A stretch of 64,000 nucleotides of DNA, from NCBI GenBank assembly GCA_017642895.1, contig JAEPON010000011.1, positions 62,001-126,000 of the forward strand, written 5' to 3'. Below the pieces are notes generated by a model that saw nothing but the letters and a program-made list of their open reading frames with translations, had not been told where the DNA came from and ran no database searches. A program made the position numbers and the translations under genes. The stretch's first letter is position 1; every line of letters begins with the position of its first letter. Origin of the DNA: Roseitalea sp. (GTDB lineage: Bacteria > Pseudomonadota > Alphaproteobacteria > Rhizobiales > Rhizobiaceae). Shown here one piece after another: positions 1 to 8,777 of the stretch.

Positions 1-1
1 A

Positions 2-46
2 GTCGCCATTGCCTATCGCGATCTTGTGCGGGACGCGGCGGCATGA
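2..46 (+). CDS. 3' end of an upstream coding region (partial)
   Basis: Only the last 14 codons are inside the window (ending RDLVRDAAA, then TGA at 44-46). The stop overlaps the start of the next gene as ATGA, so it is probably the preceding member of the same operon. The fragment is too short to name a family. Confidence 0.5.
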   Translation, partial: VAIAYRDLVRDAAA

Positions 47-1014
47 AGGTCTTTGTCAGTTGGCCCGGCTACGATCCGGACGACCCGGCGACGGGCCGGC
101 GCCTGATCGAGGCGGGTCATGAACTGGTGCTGAAGCCGAAGGTCGGACGGCGGACGGCGGACGAATTGACCAGTATGATCGCCGGCTGCGCCGCGGCGCT
201 GGTCTCCACCGATCCGTTCACCGCAGGCGTTCTGGATGCGGCTCCGGACTTGCGAATCATTGCCCGTGTTGGCGTCGGTGTCGACTCGATCGATCGCCTG
301 GCAGCCGACCGCAACGGCGTCGCGATATCGATCACGCCCGGCATGAACGCCGAGACGGTCGCCGACCAGACGCTCGCGATGATTCTTGGCCTCGTCCGCA
401 AGCTCGCTGAGCAAGACCGGTCCGTGAAGGCCGGCCGGTGGGAGCGGATCGGGCCGCTGACGCCAACTGAGCTGCCCGGCAAAACCATTGGGATCGTTGG
501 TGCCGGAACAATCGGTCGTGCCGTGATGCGACGGCTGTCGGGCTTTGGCGTCAGCGTTGTGTATTTCGATGAGCAGGTCGATCGCTTTGAGGGTGCTGGC
601 AAGCTTGACGCTCTCGATGAACTGCTCGAGCGGTCGGACATCGTCAGTCTTCACTTGCCTTTGACGCCGGATACCGAGCACCTGATCAGCGCGGCTCGTA
701 TCGCCACGATGAAGCAGGGTGCGCTGCTGGTCAACACGGGCCGTGGCGGCCTTGTTGATGAGACTGCACTGTTCGAAGCGCTGAGAGCCGGCCGGCTCGG
801 TGGCGCAGCACTTGATGTCTTCGAGTCTGAACCGCCCGATCCGGCCGTGCTGGCCGAGGTGCCGAACTTGCTTTGCTCCGCACATATGGGTGGGATCAGC
901 CATGAATCGGTCGCGCGCATGACAGAGTCGGCGACGCAGTCCGTACTCGATGTGTTGGCCGGCAGCATGCCGGATACCGTCATCAACCGCGATGCGTTGG
1001 CGGTGCCATCATGA
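43..1014 (+). CDS. D-2-hydroxyacid dehydrogenase (phosphoglycerate dehydrogenase family)
   Basis: NAD-dependent D-isomer 2-hydroxyacid dehydrogenase, 323 aa, normal for the family. It interconverts 2-oxoacids and D-2-hydroxyacids. The Rossmann motif GIVGAGTIGRA lies near residue 150, the substrate-binding Arg sits in NTGRGGLVDE near 235, a conserved Glu follows in FESEPPD, and the catalytic His is in SAHMGG near 283. The ATG overlaps the stop of an upstream frame, and the stop overlaps the next gene (ATGA), so the genes are translationally coupled. With the aldolase after it, it probably processes a sugar-acid intermediate; the exact substrate cannot be read from sequence. Confidence 0.88.
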   Translation: MKVFVSWPGYDPDDPATGRRLIEAGHELVLKPKVGRRTADELTSMIAGCAAALVSTDPFTAGVLDAAPDLRIIARVGVGVDSIDRLAADRNGVAISITPGMNAETVADQTLAMILGLVRKLAEQDRSVKAGRWERIGPLTPTELPGKTIGIVGAGTIGRAVMRRLSGFGVSVVYFDEQVDRFEGAGKLDALDELLERSDIVSLHLPLTPDTEHLISAARIATMKQGALLVNTGRGGLVDETALFEALRAGRLGGAALDVFESEPPDPAVLAEVPNLLCSAHMGGISHESVARMTESATQSVLDVLAGSMPDTVINRDALAVPS

Positions 1015-1820
1015 CCGGCGCCGGTTGTCCTTCGGATTTCCGCGATCGGCTTCATGCCGGTCCGCCGCTGATAGGCACCTGGGTTAAGACACCCCACCGT
1101 CTTGTCTCCGAGCTTCTCGCCGGGACAGAGCTCGACTGCCTGTGCCTCGATGAGGAACATGCGCCGTTCGACCGTAGTGAACTTGATGGGTCAGTCTTTG
1201 CTTGCCGAGCGTCCGCAATGCCGGTCTTGGTGCGCGTTCGCGATGCGTCCCCGGCGCACATTCTCAATGCGCTCGATCTTGGCGCGACCGGCGTTCTGGT
1301 TCCGCATGTTCGCTCGGGCGACGAGGCGGAAGCGGCGGTTCGCCATTCTCTGTTCGGTCCGTCCGGGCGCGGATATGCCGGGTCGACGCGCGGCGCTGGA
1401 TTCACGAGAAAGACGATGGCGGATCATCGATCGGAGTCCGCGAGCCGGACTGTGATTGTAGCGCAGATCGAGGACGCGGACGCGGTGGGTCGTATCGACG
1501 AGATCTGCTCAGTCGACCGTTTGGACTGCCTGTTCATCGGTCGCGCCGATCTCGCCGTTTCGCTCGGCTGCCAGTCGATGAGCGACCCGGCAGTCGTCGA
1601 TGCTGTGGGAGCGATTGTCAGTACGGCCATCAAGCGCCAGCGAACAGTCGGCATGTTCGTCAGTGACATGGACGAGGTTCCGCGCTGGGTCGAGGCTGGT
1701 GTCCGCTTCTTCCTGTTGTCGAGCGACCAGGCGTTTTTGCTCAACGGAGCATGGCGGCTGCGCCAATCGTTCGATACGCTCACCGAACAGGCGCGCGAGA
1801 AACCAAGGAATACCAAATAA
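1011..1820 (+). CDS. HpcH/HpaI family aldolase
   Basis: Class II, metal-dependent aldolase of the HpcH/HpaI (2-dehydro-3-deoxyglucarate aldolase) family, 269 aa. Such enzymes cleave 2-keto-3-deoxy sugar acids to pyruvate plus an aldehyde. Family marks include LIGTWVKTP near the N-terminus, the LDEEHAPFD segment with acidic metal and catalytic residues, the GATGVLVPHVRS strand, the FGPSGRGYAG loop, and AQIEDADAV with its metal-ligand Glu. It overlaps the upstream dehydrogenase by 4 bp. The pair is typical of non-phosphorylating sugar-acid breakdown, but which sugar is inferred only. Confidence 0.88.
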   Translation: MTGAGCPSDFRDRLHAGPPLIGTWVKTPHRLVSELLAGTELDCLCLDEEHAPFDRSELDGSVFACRASAMPVLVRVRDASPAHILNALDLGATGVLVPHVRSGDEAEAAVRHSLFGPSGRGYAGSTRGAGFTRKTMADHRSESASRTVIVAQIEDADAVGRIDEICSVDRLDCLFIGRADLAVSLGCQSMSDPAVVDAVGAIVSTAIKRQRTVGMFVSDMDEVPRWVEAGVRFFLLSSDQAFLLNGAWRLRQSFDTLTEQAREKPRNTK

Positions 1821-2055
1821 ACATGACCCTGGCATTAGGTATTGATGATTGGCTCAGAATGATTTTTGCCGCTCGCTTGCCTGTGACCGGGATCCACGGA
1901 GCAATTTTTGCCACATGCGTGAAGCGTCATTGAAAGCGCAATGCGAACGGACCTTCCAAACGGGTGTCAGCCCGTTCGAACGTCTAGCAATTTCAATTGT
2001 TTTGGCTTTTCACCAACGACTGCCGATGCCGCTGCTTCGACATGGTGTTTCATGA
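1821..2055. other. Intergenic stretch with a short hairpin
   Basis: No gene is seen. A perfect 6-bp stem (AACGGG/CCCGTT, loop TGTCAG) lies at 1959-1976 and has no T-run, so it is a weak terminator candidate at best. Confidence 0.3.
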
Positions 2056-2652
2056 ATGTCGATCTTGGCCGATCCATCCCGTTCACAAATCCTTCTGATC
2101 GAACCGGTGCCCCGACAACTGGATGCGTTGGATCCGTCACTCGCGCATCAGCTTTCAGTTTCGTTCGAACAGTTGTCGGAAGCTGCAGACTGCGTTTTCG
2201 TCCCGCGATTCTTCGCTGTCACCGATGATGATGGTTCTCGCGACACATGGCTGTCAAAGCCATGTGAGCGCAACCGATCGCGGGTTTTTCAATTTCGGAC
2301 GGAATCGACCGTGCTGTCCAACACCAAGTTGCTCGACGCGCTGCGCAAGGAAGAACGCGAACAGCTATTCATCTGCGGCTTCTGGCTCGATGATACTGTG
2401 GCGTCGACGGCGCTTGAATTGCTGATGCTCGGGTTCAATGCCCACATCATCATCGATCTCAGCTTGGCCTATGATCGCGCTCAACGCGGTCCGGCGCTCG
2501 ATCGTTGCAATCAATATGGCGTGGTTCCGATTTCTTTCCTGAGCCTGCTCTATGAATGGCTCACCCACAGCGACAATGACGAATCACGGACGTCTTTGAT
2601 CAAATTATGGGAAGCCCAGAAAGACCTCGAAAGACGGGGCGCATCCGCCTGA
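2056..2652 (+). CDS. Isochorismatase-like protein lacking the catalytic cysteine
   Basis: 198-aa protein with the isochorismatase/cysteine-hydrolase fold signature in its C-terminal half: strand FICGFWLDD, helix STALELLMLGF and strand HIIIDLS (residues about 104-140). In active family members a Cys stands in the VxTHVCV turn before this helix; here the aligned residue is Thr114 (DDTVAST). Early residues show the expected ILLIEPVPRQL. It is therefore probably a non-hydrolytic or altered family member. It stands alone between the aldolase operon and the mobile element, and a likely terminator follows at 2762-2791. Confidence 0.55.
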   Translation: MSILADPSRSQILLIEPVPRQLDALDPSLAHQLSVSFEQLSEAADCVFVPRFFAVTDDDGSRDTWLSKPCERNRSRVFQFRTESTVLSNTKLLDALRKEEREQLFICGFWLDDTVASTALELLMLGFNAHIIIDLSLAYDRAQRGPALDRCNQYGVVPISFLSLLYEWLTHSDNDESRTSLIKLWEAQKDLERRGASA

Positions 2653-2761
2653 CGGCGGACCGGGCTGTCGTGAACCGAACCTGGCCTGCTCCTGGGTCGC
2701 ATCCAGTTTCGGCCGTCCGGCATCCATCCCTTGCGCCTGCGCGCTCCGCTTGCCCGGTGGT

Positions 2762-2791
2762 CGCTGACTGACGTCAGCGGCTTTTCTCTTT
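2762..2791 (+). terminator. Intrinsic terminator after the isochorismatase-like gene
   Basis: Perfect 7-bp stem CGCTGAC/GTCAGCG with TGAC loop at 2762-2779, followed directly by a T-rich run (CTTTTCTCTTT). It is suitably placed to end transcription from 2056-2652 and separates it from the ArdC gene. Confidence 0.6.
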
Positions 2792-3037
2792 GTTGGCTGC
2801 ACGCGGTTGCGCGGTCTGGGCGGCTCTCGGGTTTAGGCCCGCGCGGCCGGCCCGCAACCCGACCATGGCCGGGTCCTCCAGTCGTTCCTCCTTCCGGCCC
2901 GCTTGCTCTTGGTGCTTCCGATTCGATGAGCCGAGCGGATGCGGCCCGGCGCTTCGCGCGGGCCACGCCCTCGTGGTCGCCGCCCACCCCGCTTACCGGG
3001 GTGTGCATGGCGGCGGACCTGATCAAGGAGGGCCATC

Positions 3038-4015
3038 ATGGCGACTGACAAGCGGAAGCGTTCACGCGGATCGAAATCGGGAGCAGCCCGTTTGGAGGCA
3101 TCGCGCGGCGATCTCTATCAGGAGGTGACCGACCGGATCATCGCCGAGATGGAGGCAGGGCGGCTGCCATGGGTGAAGCCATGGGACACGGCCCATGCCT
3201 CTTGCGCGGTCGGCCTTCCGAGGAATGCGGTGTCCGGCAAGCCCTATTCCGGCATCAATATCCTGCTTCTGTGGGGCGCGGTCATCGAGCGCGGGTTTCC
3301 CGGTCAGCTCTGGCTTACGTTCAAGCAGGCCAAGGCGCTGGGCGGGACGGTGCGCAAGGGCGAACGCGGCACCGTCATCGTCTATGCCGACCGTTTCGTT
3401 CCCGACCAAGAGCGTCAGCAGGCCAAAGCGGAAGACCGCGAGGCGGTCGCCGTTCCCTTCCTCAAACGCTACCGCGTCTTCAACGCCGCGCAATGCGATA
3501 ACCTGCCGGACCGCGTCATGCGGCAGGTGTCGCCGTTGCCCGCAATGTCCGTCGAACCGGAAGCGGATCGTCTGGCCAAAGCGACCGGCGCGGACATCCG
3601 CATCGGCGGGGATCGCGCCTTCTATGCGCCGGAGCAGGACTATGTACAGGTGCCGCCACAACCGGCCTTTCGCGCACCCATCGATTACTACCGGACGCTG
3701 TTTCATGAACTTGGCCACTGGACCGGGCACGGTTCTCGGCTTGGTCGCGACCAAAGCGGGCGCGGCAAGACCAAGACCTATGCCCGCGAGGAACTGGTCG
3801 CAGAACTCTGCGCGGCCTTTGTCTGCGCCACGCTGTCCATCACGCCGGCCGTGCGGCATGCCGACTATCTGGGCGCTTGGCTTGATGTTCTGAAAGAGGA
3901 CAAGCGGGCGATCTTCAGGGCGGCAAGCCAAGCCAGCAAGGCGGCGGATTTCCTGTTGGCGCTTGCTGACGGTTCCAGCGCCAAAGTCACCGGTCATTCG
4001 GAGGCCGTGGCATGA
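3038..4015 (+). CDS. ardC: ArdC family anti-restriction protein
   Basis: 325-aa protein of the ArdC type: an N-terminal ssDNA-binding domain (DUF1738; DLYQEVTDRIIAEMEAG near residue 25 and SGKPYSGINILLLW near 65) followed by a zincin-like metallopeptidase domain with HELGH at residues 223-227 and a downstream E in REELVAEL. ArdC proteins coat incoming single-stranded DNA and protect it from host restriction during conjugation. The start has a good AGGAGG-like site (ATCAAGGAGGGCC) before ATG. It overlaps the next small ORF by 4 bp and is the first recognisable gene of the mobile element. Confidence 0.9.
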   Translation: MATDKRKRSRGSKSGAARLEASRGDLYQEVTDRIIAEMEAGRLPWVKPWDTAHASCAVGLPRNAVSGKPYSGINILLLWGAVIERGFPGQLWLTFKQAKALGGTVRKGERGTVIVYADRFVPDQERQQAKAEDREAVAVPFLKRYRVFNAAQCDNLPDRVMRQVSPLPAMSVEPEADRLAKATGADIRIGGDRAFYAPEQDYVQVPPQPAFRAPIDYYRTLFHELGHWTGHGSRLGRDQSGRGKTKTYAREELVAELCAAFVCATLSITPAVRHADYLGAWLDVLKEDKRAIFRAASQASKAADFLLALADGSSAKVTGHSEAVA

Positions 4016-4254
4016 GGATGGTCCGTCCCTCCACCAATACCATCGCGACAGAAGGCACCGAGGCGGGCGAGCAACATCTCGTGCCCGGCGTCGCGCCGGT
4101 CACGTTGTCCGAGCGTCTGGCCATGCTCGCGGCGCAGCCGATGGCGCCCAAACGCAATCCGACCACCACGCAGAAGCCCTGCGACATCGGCCTGTTCGAT
4201 GAAGCGGCACGCAACCAGTCCGACCTTCTGGACTGGCTTTCTTCGGGTGGCTGA
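4012..4254 (+). CDS. Small hypothetical protein of the ICE module
   Basis: 80 aa, start overlapping the ArdC stop as ATGA, so translational coupling is likely. No domain is recognised. The N-terminal half is rich in Thr, Glu and Ala, and the C-terminus (DEAARNQSDLLDWLSSGG) looks like an amphipathic helix. Its position between ardC and a parB-like gene suggests an accessory role in element maintenance or transfer; that is inference. Confidence 0.6.
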   Translation: MRMVRPSTNTIATEGTEAGEQHLVPGVAPVTLSERLAMLAAQPMAPKRNPTTTQKPCDIGLFDEAARNQSDLLDWLSSGG

Positions 4255-4299
4255 CCGTCGCCCGACCTCTCTCACCCCACCACAGCAAAGGAGACCATC

Positions 4300-6036
4300 A
4301 TGGACCTGCAGCATATCCCTATCGACCAGTTGAAGCTTGCCGCTGTCAATGTGCGCCACGGGCGCAAGCCGCCCGCTATCGACGACATCCTGCCATCGAT
4401 CCGCGAGCGCGGCATCCTCCAGCCGCTATTGGTGCGACCGAACGGCGATGGCTTCGAGATCGTCGCGGGCCGCAGGCGCTATCACGCCGCGCAAAAGATC
4501 GCCGAAGAAGGCACGGACGATTCTCCCGTGCTGCCATGCGCCATCATGCAGACGGGCGATGATGCCGCTGCGCTGGAAGCCTCGCTTCTGGAAAACGTCG
4601 CACGCGCCGATATGGACCCGATGGCGGAGTATGAAGCCTTCGCGCGGCTCGTGAAGGAAGGCCGCACCGTTACCGACATCGCCGCGATCTTCGCGGTCAC
4701 CGAACAGCAGGTGAAACGGTCGTTTGCGTTGGCCAATCTGTTGCCCGCCATCCGCCGCCTGTTCAAGGACGACCGGATCGACGTGATCACGCTGCGCCAT
4801 CTGACGTTGGCCACAAAGGCGCAACAGAAGGAATGGCTGGCCCTTTGGAAGGACGCGGACGCCCATGTTCCGATCGGTCACCAGCTCAAGCGCTGGCTGC
4901 TTGGCGGCGAACAGATTGCCTGTGCGCAGGCCCTGTTCGACCGGTCGCTTTACACCGGTCCCATCGTCACCGATCTGTTTGGCGAGGAGGAGTATTTCGG
5001 CGACCCGGATCAGTTCTGGACGTTGCAGATGCAGTCCGTCACCGAGAAGGCCGAGGCGCTGAAAGCGTCCGGCTGGGCCGATGTGATCGTGCTGGAACGT
5101 GGGTCGTATTTCGCCGAATGGGACCATGAGAAGACGCCGAAAAAGAAGGGCGGCAAGGTGTTCGCCACCATCGGGCATCGCGGCGATATTACCTTCCATG
5201 AGGGCTGGCTGACCCGCAAAGAAGCACGTTCACGGGAGCGCGCCGCACAGGGCGGGGACGGCACCGTCGCCGTCGATGCGCCCGCCAAGCCGGAGATCAC
5301 CAAGGCGATGCAACGCTATTGTGAACTGCATCGCCATACGCTGGTTCGTGCCGATCTTTTGGGACATCCCGGCATCGCCCTGCGTCTGACCGTCGCCCAC
5401 ATGATCGCCGGTTCGGCGCTGTGGACACTCCGGCCGGACGATCAGCGCGCCCCGAAACCGGAGATCGAGGCTTCTGTGATGGCCGGTCCCGCGCAGGTCG
5501 CCTTTGATGCCGAACGCAAGGCCGTGCTCGCGCTTCTGGGCATGGATGAGGACCGCGCCAAACTGGTCCGCCACAATGGCGACGACTACCCGGCTGCGGT
5601 CGCGTTCGCCAGTTTGCTGGACCTCACCGACGCCGACGTGCTGCGCGTCCTGACCTTCGCCATGGTCGAAACCCTGCAGTCGGGATCGTGCTTGGTCGAA
5701 GCGCTCGGCGTCCTTCTCGGCACGAATGCAAAGGACCGTTGGCAGGCGGACGATGTGTTTCTCGACCTGATCAAGGACAAGACGACCATCAATGCCGTGC
5801 TGGCCGATGTGGCGGGCAAGACCGTGGCCGAGGCCAATGCGGGCGAGACCGGCAAGACCCAGAAACGGATCATTGCCGATGTCCTGCGTGGCGAAAACGG
5901 GCGCGCCAAGGTTGATGACTGGACGCCGAACTGGCTGGCCTTCCCGTTCTCCGGCCATACCGATGTGCCGGTGGAGACGACGAGCATCGGCCGCGATTGG
6001 AGCCGGGTTGCGTCCCTGTTCACCTCAAAGGCGTAG
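4300..6036 (+). CDS. ParB/RepB/Spo0J family protein
   Basis: 578 aa. The N-terminal ParB nuclease-like domain is clear: IPIDQLKLAAVNVR, then RERGILQPLLVRP, then VAGRRRYHAA (residues 1-70) and the ENVARADMDPMAEYEAF box near 100, followed by a helix-turn-helix (VTDIAAIFAVTEQQVKRSFALANLLP). The remaining two thirds is the long alanine-rich extension seen in ParB-like proteins of alphaproteobacterial plasmids and ICEs. No ParA partner is encoded nearby, so it may act as a regulator or accessory factor rather than in a standard partition system. A ribosome site AAAGGAG precedes the ATG. Confidence 0.85.
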   Translation: MDLQHIPIDQLKLAAVNVRHGRKPPAIDDILPSIRERGILQPLLVRPNGDGFEIVAGRRRYHAAQKIAEEGTDDSPVLPCAIMQTGDDAAALEASLLENVARADMDPMAEYEAFARLVKEGRTVTDIAAIFAVTEQQVKRSFALANLLPAIRRLFKDDRIDVITLRHLTLATKAQQKEWLALWKDADAHVPIGHQLKRWLLGGEQIACAQALFDRSLYTGPIVTDLFGEEEYFGDPDQFWTLQMQSVTEKAEALKASGWADVIVLERGSYFAEWDHEKTPKKKGGKVFATIGHRGDITFHEGWLTRKEARSRERAAQGGDGTVAVDAPAKPEITKAMQRYCELHRHTLVRADLLGHPGIALRLTVAHMIAGSALWTLRPDDQRAPKPEIEASVMAGPAQVAFDAERKAVLALLGMDEDRAKLVRHNGDDYPAAVAFASLLDLTDADVLRVLTFAMVETLQSGSCLVEALGVLLGTNAKDRWQADDVFLDLIKDKTTINAVLADVAGKTVAEANAGETGKTQKRIIADVLRGENGRAKVDDWTPNWLAFPFSGHTDVPVETTSIGRDWSRVASLFTSKA

Positions 6037-6374
6037 CATCATCACGCATGGGCCGGTGTCCTCTGCGGCATCGGCCCGTGCCTTTCCCGTGCATCGGAAC
6101 AAACCCGTTCCCTGCCTTCCTGTGGCGAGACGGGACCTTTGACGGCCGTGCGCAATCGCGTCGTCCCGGATTTTTCCCCGCCCACCTTCCCCGGCTCAGG
6201 GCCGGAGTCGGCGGGCTTCCTCGCGCCCGGCTGCGCCTCTCAAAAATCCGCGCCGCCACGATCCTTCACTGCCGTTGCGGGCCTGCGGCTGCGCCCACCC
6301 GTCCGTCAGGTCCGTTCCGTTCGCCGTCAGGCAGGGAGACGGTCTCCCGCCGCAATCAGGAAAGGAACAGAACC
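6037..6374. other. Intergenic region with hairpin after parB-like gene
   Basis: No coding region is supported. A long inverted repeat (GGGCCG at 6050-6055 and CGGCCC at 6072-6077) may form a hairpin just after the parB-like stop, but without a T-run. The rest is GC-rich, like the stretch before ardC. Confidence 0.35.
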
Positions 6375-6698
6375 ATGGCCGCAATCGGATACGTCACCAA
6401 GCTCGAGGACGGACGCTACAAGGGCGAACTGAAGACGCTCACCATCCGCGCCGAGATCATGCTCGTCCCCAATGGCGACAAGAGCGCTGAGAACCACCCA
6501 GACTATCGCGTCTTCGCCGAAGGCATCGAAGTCGGCGCCGCGTGGATCCGCACCGCCGAGACATCGGGCAACGAATACGTTTCGGTTTCGATCGCCGCAC
6601 CGGAGTTCGGCCCGCGCAAGCTCTACGCCAATCTCGGCCGCGCCGCCGGACAGGATGACGACAGCGTCTTCGCCCTGATCTGGAACCCGCGTGACTGA
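6375..6698 (+). CDS. DUF736 domain protein
   Basis: 107 aa with the DUF736 pattern: MAAIGYVTKLEDGRYKGELK at the start, then LVPNGDKSAENHPDYRVFA and GAAWIRTAETSGNEYVSV. DUF736 proteins are common cargo of alphaproteobacterial conjugative elements; their role is unknown. The ATG at 6375 is preceded by AGGAAAGGAAC. The open frame runs further upstream, but there it lacks family similarity. A strong terminator follows at 6720-6750. Confidence 0.88.
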   Translation: MAAIGYVTKLEDGRYKGELKTLTIRAEIMLVPNGDKSAENHPDYRVFAEGIEVGAAWIRTAETSGNEYVSVSIAAPEFGPRKLYANLGRAAGQDDDSVFALIWNPRD

Positions 6699-6719
6699 TC
6701 GCTGATCATTCCAACAAAC

Positions 6720-6750
6720 GCCTCCGCACGGCAAAGTGCGGAGGCTTATT
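6720..6750 (+). terminator. Intrinsic terminator after DUF736 gene
   Basis: Perfect 10-bp stem GCCTCCGCAC/GTGCGGAGGC at 6720-6729 and 6736-6745 with loop GGCAAA, followed by TTATT. It separates the ardC-DUF736 block from the transfer block. Confidence 0.75.
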
Positions 6751-6850
6751 GACCAAGAATTGGAACAGTCTTGTTGGATATGTCGGCGATTCAATGCTCT
6801 GTTAGACTTGCAAGCAAGGGCTCTGGGGGCGTCGAACTGGAGCCGCGCCG

Positions 6851-7669
6851 GTGTCCCAACGCCGCGATTTCGAGAGTTTCTTTCGCGGACGCGCGACCGA
6901 TTACGCGCGCACCGATACGTTCGACGATGCGGACTGGGCGTGGGAACATCTGCGGCGAGACCCGGCTTACCGGCGCGACTATGTGGCCAGCCGCGCGCGG
7001 CTCTCGAAGACCATCACTCATGTCTCCGGCGCGCGCATTCTTCGGCCTCGTGGCTGTCAGCGCAATGCCGCCAAATGGGGCATGGTCTGCCTCGCCGATC
7101 CATCGAAGACCGCGCGCGACACGCCCGTCTTCTGGGCAAATCGATCACCCAACCTGCTCGTCGAGGCCGCGGCGCGGCGCATGAGCGAGGACAGCGAACC
7201 GCCCGACCTTGATCCAACCGTGCGCAGCTTCATTGCCGCAATCCTTTATGGCACCGGCGTTCAAGTCGCCCTTGTTCGTGTTGCCGACAGCACGCTCAAC
7301 CTCGTGATCGAAGGCGCCAACATCGTCCTTGTGCCGGTTCGATTGCGGTTCCGTATCGACGGCTTTGCGACACTGTCCGAGCGCGTCAAAGCCCTGCAGG
7401 CACTGAACGCAGCGCGCCGAATCCCCGCGCAGATGGCACGAAAACCGAGCCGGCCACGCGATCAAACCTTGCGCAAACGCGGCCTTGTTGCGCTCGATTG
7501 CAAGCTTCTCGGCGGCTCGCTGCAGGACACGGCCAAGGTGTTCCGGGTGCTCGGCATGACACGCCTGACATGGTCGGTCAGCGGTGACGAAGCGCTCAAG
7601 AAGCAGGTCTGGCGTGCGCGTAACGCCGGCCTCAAGCTGATGCGCGGCGGCTATCGCAAGCTGCTTTGA
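6851..7669 (+). CDS. DUF2285 domain protein (ICE transcriptional-regulator-like)
   Basis: 272 aa, GTG start. The N-terminus (DDADWAWEHLRRDPAYRRDY) is the transcriptional-regulator-like domain that commonly precedes DUF2285. The C-terminal DUF2285 part includes RVKALQALNAARR, the LLGGSLQDTAKVFRVLG helix and the final LRGGYRKLL-like tail (LMRGGYRKLL). This architecture is standard next to TraF and relaxase genes in alphaproteobacterial ICEs. A role in controlling transfer genes is likely but unproved. Confidence 0.8.
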   Translation: MSQRRDFESFFRGRATDYARTDTFDDADWAWEHLRRDPAYRRDYVASRARLSKTITHVSGARILRPRGCQRNAAKWGMVCLADPSKTARDTPVFWANRSPNLLVEAAARRMSEDSEPPDLDPTVRSFIAAILYGTGVQVALVRVADSTLNLVIEGANIVLVPVRLRFRIDGFATLSERVKALQALNAARRIPAQMARKPSRPRDQTLRKRGLVALDCKLLGGSLQDTAKVFRVLGMTRLTWSVSGDEALKKQVWRARNAGLKLMRGGYRKLL

Positions 7670-7783
7670 ATGTTACTGGTGACGCGTGCGCGCAGCCGCA
7701 GTTCGTCACTCCCGATCATCGATATCCACGCGCATCTTCGGTTCGCACACGCCGTCGCACGGCACGAAGCGGAAGGAAAGCCG

Positions 7784-8008
7784 ATGACCGATGATCCCGA
7801 AAAACCGGCCCGTCCGGTCTATCTCGACAGCAAACAGGCCGCCCGCTATCTCGGTCTCAAGCCCAATACGCTCGCCAAGATGCGGGTCTATGGCAATGGG
7901 CCGGTCTACCGCAAACACGGTTTCCGCGTGTTCTATGCGCAGGCCGATCTCGACGCCTGGTCGGACCGATCAAGCCGTCAATCGACATCCGAACAGCCCG
8001 ATGAATGA
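7784..8008 (+). CDS. Excisionase-type helix-turn-helix protein
   Basis: 74 aa. The HTH_17/excisionase domain is visible: YLDSKQAARYLGLKPNTLAK, then GNGPVYRKHGFRVFY, then ADLDAW. Such small DNA-binding proteins direct excision or regulate ICE genes. I chose the ATG at 7784 because GGAAGGAAAG lies just upstream; the open frame continues upstream without similarity. Its stop overlaps the traF start by 8 bp. Confidence 0.8.
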   Translation: MTDDPEKPARPVYLDSKQAARYLGLKPNTLAKMRVYGNGPVYRKHGFRVFYAQADLDAWSDRSSRQSTSEQPDE

Positions 8009-8537
8009 GCGCCGAACACGCCGACTGAGCGCCCATGCGCTTGTCAACTGGACGGCGTTGGGTGCGTTGCTGGTCGGGGTTTCCGCGGCGGACATCACGC
8101 CGACAAAGCTGATCTGGAACGCGTCGGACAGCCTGCCGATCGGCCTCTATTGGGTCCGAAACCGCACCGCGCAGCGCGACGATCTGGTGCTGGTTGAGCT
8201 GCCCAAAAATGCCGGCGCGTTCGCCGCCGATCGCCGCATTCTACCCGCCGAAATGCCCGCCCTGAAGCGTGTCGCGGCACTGAACGGCGATCGCGTCTGC
8301 CGGTTCGCACAGGTGGTTTCGGTGAATGGCGAGTCGGTTGCGCGCGCCCAATGGAGCGATGGGATAGGACGCCGGATGCCGGTCTGGAGCGGTTGCCAAG
8401 TGCTCAAAGACGGCGACGCCTTTTTGCTCGCCGATCACCCGAACAGCTTTGACGGGCGATATTTCGGGGTCACGAAAACAAGCCGGATCATTGGTGTGGG
8501 GTTGCCGCTTTGGACGTACGGATCGACCGGGCAGTGA
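8001..8537 (+). CDS. traF: TraF-type conjugative transfer signal peptidase (S26 family)
   Basis: 178 aa. Membrane-anchored serine protease of family S26C. An N-terminal hydrophobic stretch (ALGALLVGVSAA, about residues 15-28) is followed by the nucleophile region NASDSLPIGLYWV near 37 and the Lys region ALKRVAALNGD near 95. The C-terminal FLLADHPNSFDGRYFG block is typical. TraF matures pilin or peptides during conjugative pilus assembly. It is stranded here: no pilus genes are present in the window. The ATG at 8001 overlaps the preceding stop. Confidence 0.85.
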   Translation: MNERRTRRLSAHALVNWTALGALLVGVSAADITPTKLIWNASDSLPIGLYWVRNRTAQRDDLVLVELPKNAGAFAADRRILPAEMPALKRVAALNGDRVCRFAQVVSVNGESVARAQWSDGIGRRMPVWSGCQVLKDGDAFLLADHPNSFDGRYFGVTKTSRIIGVGLPLWTYGSTGQ

Positions 8538-8777
8538 TGGCTGGAGATGGACGAGAGCGGATGGGGAAAGGGATCGCGGGAGGGCAAGATAAAAGGAAGG
8601 CCACAGGATCGGCAAAAGCCGTTGATGCGCCTGCATCTTTTTGGTGTCACCGGCGTCCGCATGGTGCCACTGGCGATCCAAGTGTCTGGTTTTCCGCAAT
8701 GTTTCTGACACCGTCTTTTCGACCATCCGTGACCATCCCATGTCTGGGTTTCCCAACAACCGGAGACGCCGGGACCG
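8538..8777. other. Candidate oriT region upstream of the relaxase
   Basis: 240-bp gap with no credible gene. It holds a tandem imperfect 20-bp direct repeat (8642-8661 and 8662-8681, both starting TGGTG and containing GGCG) and an inverted pair GTGTC 8682-8686 / GACAC 8707-8711. Origins of transfer usually lie next to the relaxase gene and carry such repeats. The nic site is not identifiable by eye. Confidence 0.35.

Noticed and set aside
3062..3997. 311-codon open frame on the minus strand
   Set aside because: Antisense shadow of ardC, which has an intact HELGH site and ribosome site.
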